Position numbers and translations under genes: made by a program. From Streptomyces rimosus (GTDB taxonomy: Bacteria; Actinomycetota; Actinomycetes; Streptomycetales; Streptomycetaceae), in assembly GCF_008704655.1 (NCBI RefSeq), contig NZ_CP023688.1, forward strand, positions 310,001 to 374,000: a stretch of 64,000 nt of DNA, read 5' to 3'. The notes under the pieces were generated by a model. That model did not search any database. It saw only the letters and a program-made list of their open reading frames with translations, and had not been told where the DNA came from. Shown here piece after piece: positions 60,851 to 64,000 of this stretch. The stretch's first letter is position 1. The number at the start of each line of letters is the position of its first letter.

Positions 60851-61390
60851 GTGGCACAGGCGCCCCGCATCGCGGTGATCGGCGTCGGCAACACGTTCCG
60901 CCGCGACGACGGAATCGGACCGGCCGTCGTGCGACGGCTGCGTGAGCGGGCCGTGGAGCGCCCGCTGCCGCCGTCGGTCGAACTCGCGGACTGTGACGGT
61001 GAGAGCGGACGGCTGATGTCCCTGTGGGAAGGCGCGGAGCTGGCCATCGTGATCGACGCCGCCCATGCCCACCCCGGCCGCCCCGGCCGCGTCCACCGCT
61101 TCGGCCTCGAAGGCCCGTACGCCAGCCCGGCCGCCACCAGTTCGCACGGCCTGGGCCTGGGGGAAGCCATCGAGCTGTCCAACGTGCTGGGCCGCTTGCC
61201 GGACAGACTGCTCGTCCTCGCCGTCGAGGGAGCGGACCGTTCCCTGGGCACCGGACTGACGCCGGCCGTCGCCGCGGTCGTCGACCGTCTCGCCGCGACC
61301 GTGGAGGCGGAGATCACCCTGCACCGCGACGCCCGTGCGCGGCGCACCGGCCACCGCGTCGACGGCGAGCCCCGTCCGGCGGACGGGTGA
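60851..61390 (+). CDS. [NiFe] hydrogenase maturation protease (HyaD/HycI type)
   Basis: A 179-residue endopeptidase that trims the large-subunit C-terminus after nickel insertion. GTG 60851 follows GGAGAG. Motifs are IAVIGVGNTFRRDDGIGPAV (first Ni-probing Asp in DDG), VIDAAHAHPGRPGRVHRFGL (second Asp) and TSSHGLGLGEAIELSNVL (His and following G-G). The last 25 residues are Arg-rich and variable. Stop TGA overlaps the hypF GTG. Confidence 0.92.
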   Translation: MAQAPRIAVIGVGNTFRRDDGIGPAVVRRLRERAVERPLPPSVELADCDGESGRLMSLWEGAELAIVIDAAHAHPGRPGRVHRFGLEGPYASPAATSSHGLGLGEAIELSNVLGRLPDRLLVLAVEGADRSLGTGLTPAVAAVVDRLAATVEAEITLHRDARARRTGHRVDGEPRPADG

Positions 61391-63717
61391 GGGCCGTGGG
61401 CAGCAACCGGGAGGCACGGCGCTTCGAGGTGTACGGCACGGTCCAGGGCGTCGGCTTCCGCCCGTTCGTGCAGCGCCTCGCCACCGGGCTGCACCTGGAC
61501 GGCTGGGTGCGCAACGTCGACGGCCATGTCGTCATCGACACCGCCGGGACTTCGCAGTCGCTGCGCCGGTTCGCCGACGCCCTGCGCGCTCAGGCGCCGC
61601 CGCTGTCCGTCATACGCCGGATCCACAGCTCTCGCGGTGTCCCCGAACTCCCTGAGCCGGGCAGCGGGTTCACCGTACGCGCCAGCGTCGCCGGCGACAG
61701 GCGGCCGGCGCCGCGCGAGATCCCGGCGGACACGGCGACCTGTGACGCCTGCCTGGCCGAGCTGTTCGCCCCACGGAACCGGCGCTACCGCTACCCGTTC
61801 ATCAACTGCACCGACTGCGGACCGCGCGCCACCGTGATCACGGGCCTCCCCTACGACCGGCCCCGTACGACGATGCGCTCCTTCCCGCTGTGCCCGGCGT
61901 GCGCGGCCGAGTACCGTGACCCGTCCGACCGGCGCTTCCATGCCGAGCCGCTGGCCTGCCCCGCCTGCGGGCCCCGCCTGTCGTGGCACGCGGACGGGCG
62001 GGACGCGACCGGTCCGGCCGCTCTCCGGTCCGCCGAGGAACTGATCGCGGACGGCGGTATCGTCGCCGTCAAAGGTCTGGGCGGCTACCAGCTCGTCTGC
62101 GACGCGGAACAGGCACCGGCCGTGCTGCGCCTGCGCCGCCGCAAGCACCGGCCGCACAAACCGCTCGCCGTGATGGTCGCCGATCTGGCCGCGGCCCACC
62201 GCATCGCCCGGCCCACCCGTACCGAAAGCCGCCTGCTCGTCTCCCCCGCCCGGCCCGTGGTGCTGGTCACGGACGGACCGTCCGGCGGGACGGCCGCCGG
62301 GGCCGTCCATCCCGGCACCGGACGCGTCGGGCTCTTCCTGCCCTCGACCGGGCTTCACCACCTTCTCCTGCGCGACCTGGACCGGCCGCTGGTGGTCACC
62401 AGCGGCAATCTCGCCGGCGAACCGATCGCGACCGCGGACGCCGACGCCCGCGAACGCCTCGCCGGGATCGCCGACGGCTTCCTGGCCCACAACCGTCCGA
62501 TCGCCGCCCGCTACGACGACTCCGTGACGCAGGCCGTACGAGGACATGTCCTGACCATCCGGCGGGCCCGCGGATATGCCCCCGCTCCCCTGCGGCTCCC
62601 GGTGCCGACCCGTACGCCGGTCGTGGCAGCCGGTGCGCAGAGCAAGCACACCGTGACGGTGGCCGTCGGCGGCAGCGCCGTGACGGGCCCGCACACCGGG
62701 GACCTGTCCGACGCCCGCACCATGGAAGCCTTCGAGCGCTGCTACGCGGACCTCGTGGCCCTCACCGGCGTGACTCCGCAGGCCGTGGCACACGACCTGC
62801 ACCCCGGCTACCTGTCCACCCAGTGGGCGGCTGCGCATTTCGCGCCCGAGCGGCGCGTCGCGGTCCAGCACCACCACGCCCACATCGCCGCCTGCGCCGC
62901 CGAGCACCGGCTGCGCGGCCCCTTCCTCGGCATCGCCTACGACGGCCTGGGCTTCGGGGACGACGGCACGCTGTGGGGCGGTGAAATCCTGGTCGCCGAC
63001 TACACCGGTTATCGGCGCGTCGGCCGCTTCGCCACCGCTCCGCTGCCCGGCGGCGAGGCCGCGGTCCGGCGCCCGGCGCGGATGGCGCTCGGCTACCTCC
63101 ACGGCCTCGAACCGCTCGGTGTGCCGCCTCCGTCACCCGAACTGGCCCGGCAGTTCACCGAGCGGCTGGACGCACGCGAGGTCACCACGGTCCGCACCAT
63201 GGTCGTACGTGGCCTCAACTGCCCCCGCGCCTCCAGCGCCGGCCGCCTCTTCGACGCCGCTGCCGCCCTGCTCGGACTCGTCCCCGGTGAGATCTCCTAC
63301 GAGGGGCAGGCCGCCGTAGCCCTGGAGAACGCCGCCGGCACCGCGCGCCACGCCGCCCTGCCCTGGCGCCTGATCCGCGCCGACGGGCTGTGGGTCTACG
63401 ACCCGGCACCCACCCTGACCGCCCTCCTCGGCCAACTCGGCGCCGGCACACCCGTACCGCTGCTGGCCGCCGCCTTCCACACCACGATCGCCGAAGTCAC
63501 GGCCGCACTGGCCGAGCGGGCCGTCGCCGGTGGCGCCCCGCGCACCGTCTGCCTGGCGGGCGGCTGCTTCGTCAACCGCCGTCTGCTGAGCGACGTGCGG
63601 CGGCTGCTGCGCGCCCAGGGCATGCGGGTGCTGGCCGGCAGCGCCGTGCCCGTCGGGGACGGCGGCATCAGCTACGGCCAGGCGGTGATCGCCGCCGCCC
63701 GCCTGAAAGGGGGCTGA
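61387..63717 (+). CDS. hypF: Carbamoyltransferase HypF
   Basis: A 776-residue HypF, which makes the carbamoyl group passed to HypE. Domains in order: acylphosphatase (VYGTVQGVGFRPFVQRLATG, residues 15-100), two zinc-finger loops (CDACLAELFAPRNR, CTDCGPR, CPACAAEY, CPACGPRL; about 115-205), a YrdC-like domain (IADGGIVAVKGLGGYQLVCD, then RKHRPHKPLAVM and VTSGNLAGEPI; about 215-390), and a Kae1-like carbamoyltransferase domain (VQHHHAHIAACAAEH, AYDGLGFGDDGTLWGGEILV, CLAGGCFVNRRLLSDVRRLL). The length is full. GTG 61387 overlaps the protease stop; a GTG at 61396 is an alternative. Confidence 0.96.
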   Translation: MRAVGSNREARRFEVYGTVQGVGFRPFVQRLATGLHLDGWVRNVDGHVVIDTAGTSQSLRRFADALRAQAPPLSVIRRIHSSRGVPELPEPGSGFTVRASVAGDRRPAPREIPADTATCDACLAELFAPRNRRYRYPFINCTDCGPRATVITGLPYDRPRTTMRSFPLCPACAAEYRDPSDRRFHAEPLACPACGPRLSWHADGRDATGPAALRSAEELIADGGIVAVKGLGGYQLVCDAEQAPAVLRLRRRKHRPHKPLAVMVADLAAAHRIARPTRTESRLLVSPARPVVLVTDGPSGGTAAGAVHPGTGRVGLFLPSTGLHHLLLRDLDRPLVVTSGNLAGEPIATADADARERLAGIADGFLAHNRPIAARYDDSVTQAVRGHVLTIRRARGYAPAPLRLPVPTRTPVVAAGAQSKHTVTVAVGGSAVTGPHTGDLSDARTMEAFERCYADLVALTGVTPQAVAHDLHPGYLSTQWAAAHFAPERRVAVQHHHAHIAACAAEHRLRGPFLGIAYDGLGFGDDGTLWGGEILVADYTGYRRVGRFATAPLPGGEAAVRRPARMALGYLHGLEPLGVPPPSPELARQFTERLDAREVTTVRTMVVRGLNCPRASSAGRLFDAAAALLGLVPGEISYEGQAAVALENAAGTARHAALPWRLIRADGLWVYDPAPTLTALLGQLGAGTPVPLLAAAFHTTIAEVTAALAERAVAGGAPRTVCLAGGCFVNRRLLSDVRRLLRAQGMRVLAGSAVPVGDGGISYGQAVIAAARLKGG

Positions 63718-63723
63718 CACCAC

Positions 63724-64000
63724 ATGTGCCTGGGCATCCCGGGACGCGTCCTGGAGACGTACGAGAGCGCCGGACTGCGCATGGCCCGCGTGGACTTCGG
63801 CGGCATCCGCCGCGAAGCGTGCCTGGAGTACACGCCGGAGGCCGGCGTCGGCGACTACGTCGTCGTGCACGTCGGCTTCGCCATCACCACCGTCGACGAG
63901 ACCGAGGCGGCCCGCACGCTCGCCGTACTGCGGGCGATGTCGGACGCCGTGGCGGGCGAGCTGGGCGAACCGCTGCCCGCCGGGAAATCCACCGAGGAGT
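63724..64000 (+). CDS. hypC: HypC-type hydrogenase maturation chaperone (3' end outside window)
   Basis: Ninety-two codons are visible before the window ends with no stop reached. MCLGIPGRVLE carries the invariant Cys2 that binds HypD and the large subunit. RMARVDFGGIRREACLEYTP and VGDYVVVHVGFAITTVDETE match the small HypC/HupF OB-fold. ATG 63724 lies 6 bp after the hypF stop. HypC is usually 75-100 residues, so little should be missing. HypA and HypB are expected downstream. Confidence 0.95.
   Translation, partial: MCLGIPGRVLETYESAGLRMARVDFGGIRREACLEYTPEAGVGDYVVVHVGFAITTVDETEAARTLAVLRAMSDAVAGELGEPLPAGKSTEE

Overview
The window is high-GC actinobacterial DNA, most likely from a Streptomyces or a close relative. 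Supporting signs are strongly G/C-biased third codon positions, an SCO5918-family gene beside a cold-shock gene, a BldC/MerR-like regulator, an RsbW-type ATPase, modular type I polyketide synthases (PKS), and many eroded insertion sequences of Streptomyces type. The mixture of accessory genes and gene debris suggests a chromosome arm rather than the conserved core; that is an inference.

Region 1 (1-17.7 kb) is an accessory mosaic. It opens with the end of an AcoR-like GAF regulator and an ExaC/AldB-type aldehyde dehydrogenase. Next come relics of a tyrosine integrase and a Tn3 transposase, then a secreted protein that joins a CdtB-like (cytolethal distending toxin) nuclease domain to a C-terminal lectin-like half. 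A broken FAD monooxygenase, a coiled-coil protein and a frameshifted RAMA-like protein follow. A TetR/SDR divergent pair has three matching operator palindromes between its genes. A cold-shock / DEAD-box helicase / SCO5918 locus is split by an unknown gene and the helicase is reduced to a fragment. The region ends with ISL3 and IS481 relics, a BldC-like regulator, an anti-sigma-type ATPase, a WrbA-like flavodoxin, a GNAT acetyltransferase and a second integrase relic.

Region 2 (17.8-41 kb) is a compact type I PKS locus read on the minus strand: PKS1 (two modules), a P450, PKS2 (one module), and PKS3 (KS, dead AT, ACP, thioesterase). A second P450 lies just upstream and a FabG-like reductase diverges from it. 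Only three acyltransferases look functional (one methylmalonyl-type, two malonyl-type). The fourth has lost its catalytic serine and its C-terminal half. No loading module is visible. The locus therefore predicts a short, reduced, TE-released product that may be oxidised by P450s. No transporter, resistance gene or pathway regulator is visible beside it.

Region 3 (41.4-43.6 kb) holds a BPL_N-type lipoprotein, a NIPSNAP-like protein, the C-terminal stub of an acyl-CoA ligase, and a decayed LacI regulator.

Region 4 (43.6-64 kb) resembles a mycobacterial DosR dormancy regulon. It carries an Rv1733c-like membrane protein, a DosS/DevS-like double-GAF histidine kinase, a KimA-like permease, a beta-lactamase-fold hydrolase and a PPK2 kinase. 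A complete four-subunit [NiFe] hydrogenase of sulfhydrogenase (group 3b-like) type follows, in the order beta, gamma, delta, alpha, with a cyclic-nucleotide-binding-fold protein inserted. Then come a CBS/BON protein, HypD, HypE, a flavodoxin, a DosR-like response regulator, a tandem universal stress protein, the hydrogenase maturation protease, HypF and the start of HypC, which runs off the window. Two nearly identical palindromes (GGGCCRTTCGGCCC) lie upstream of the hydrogenase genes and between the stress-protein and maturation genes. They are good candidates for the sites that tie this region together.
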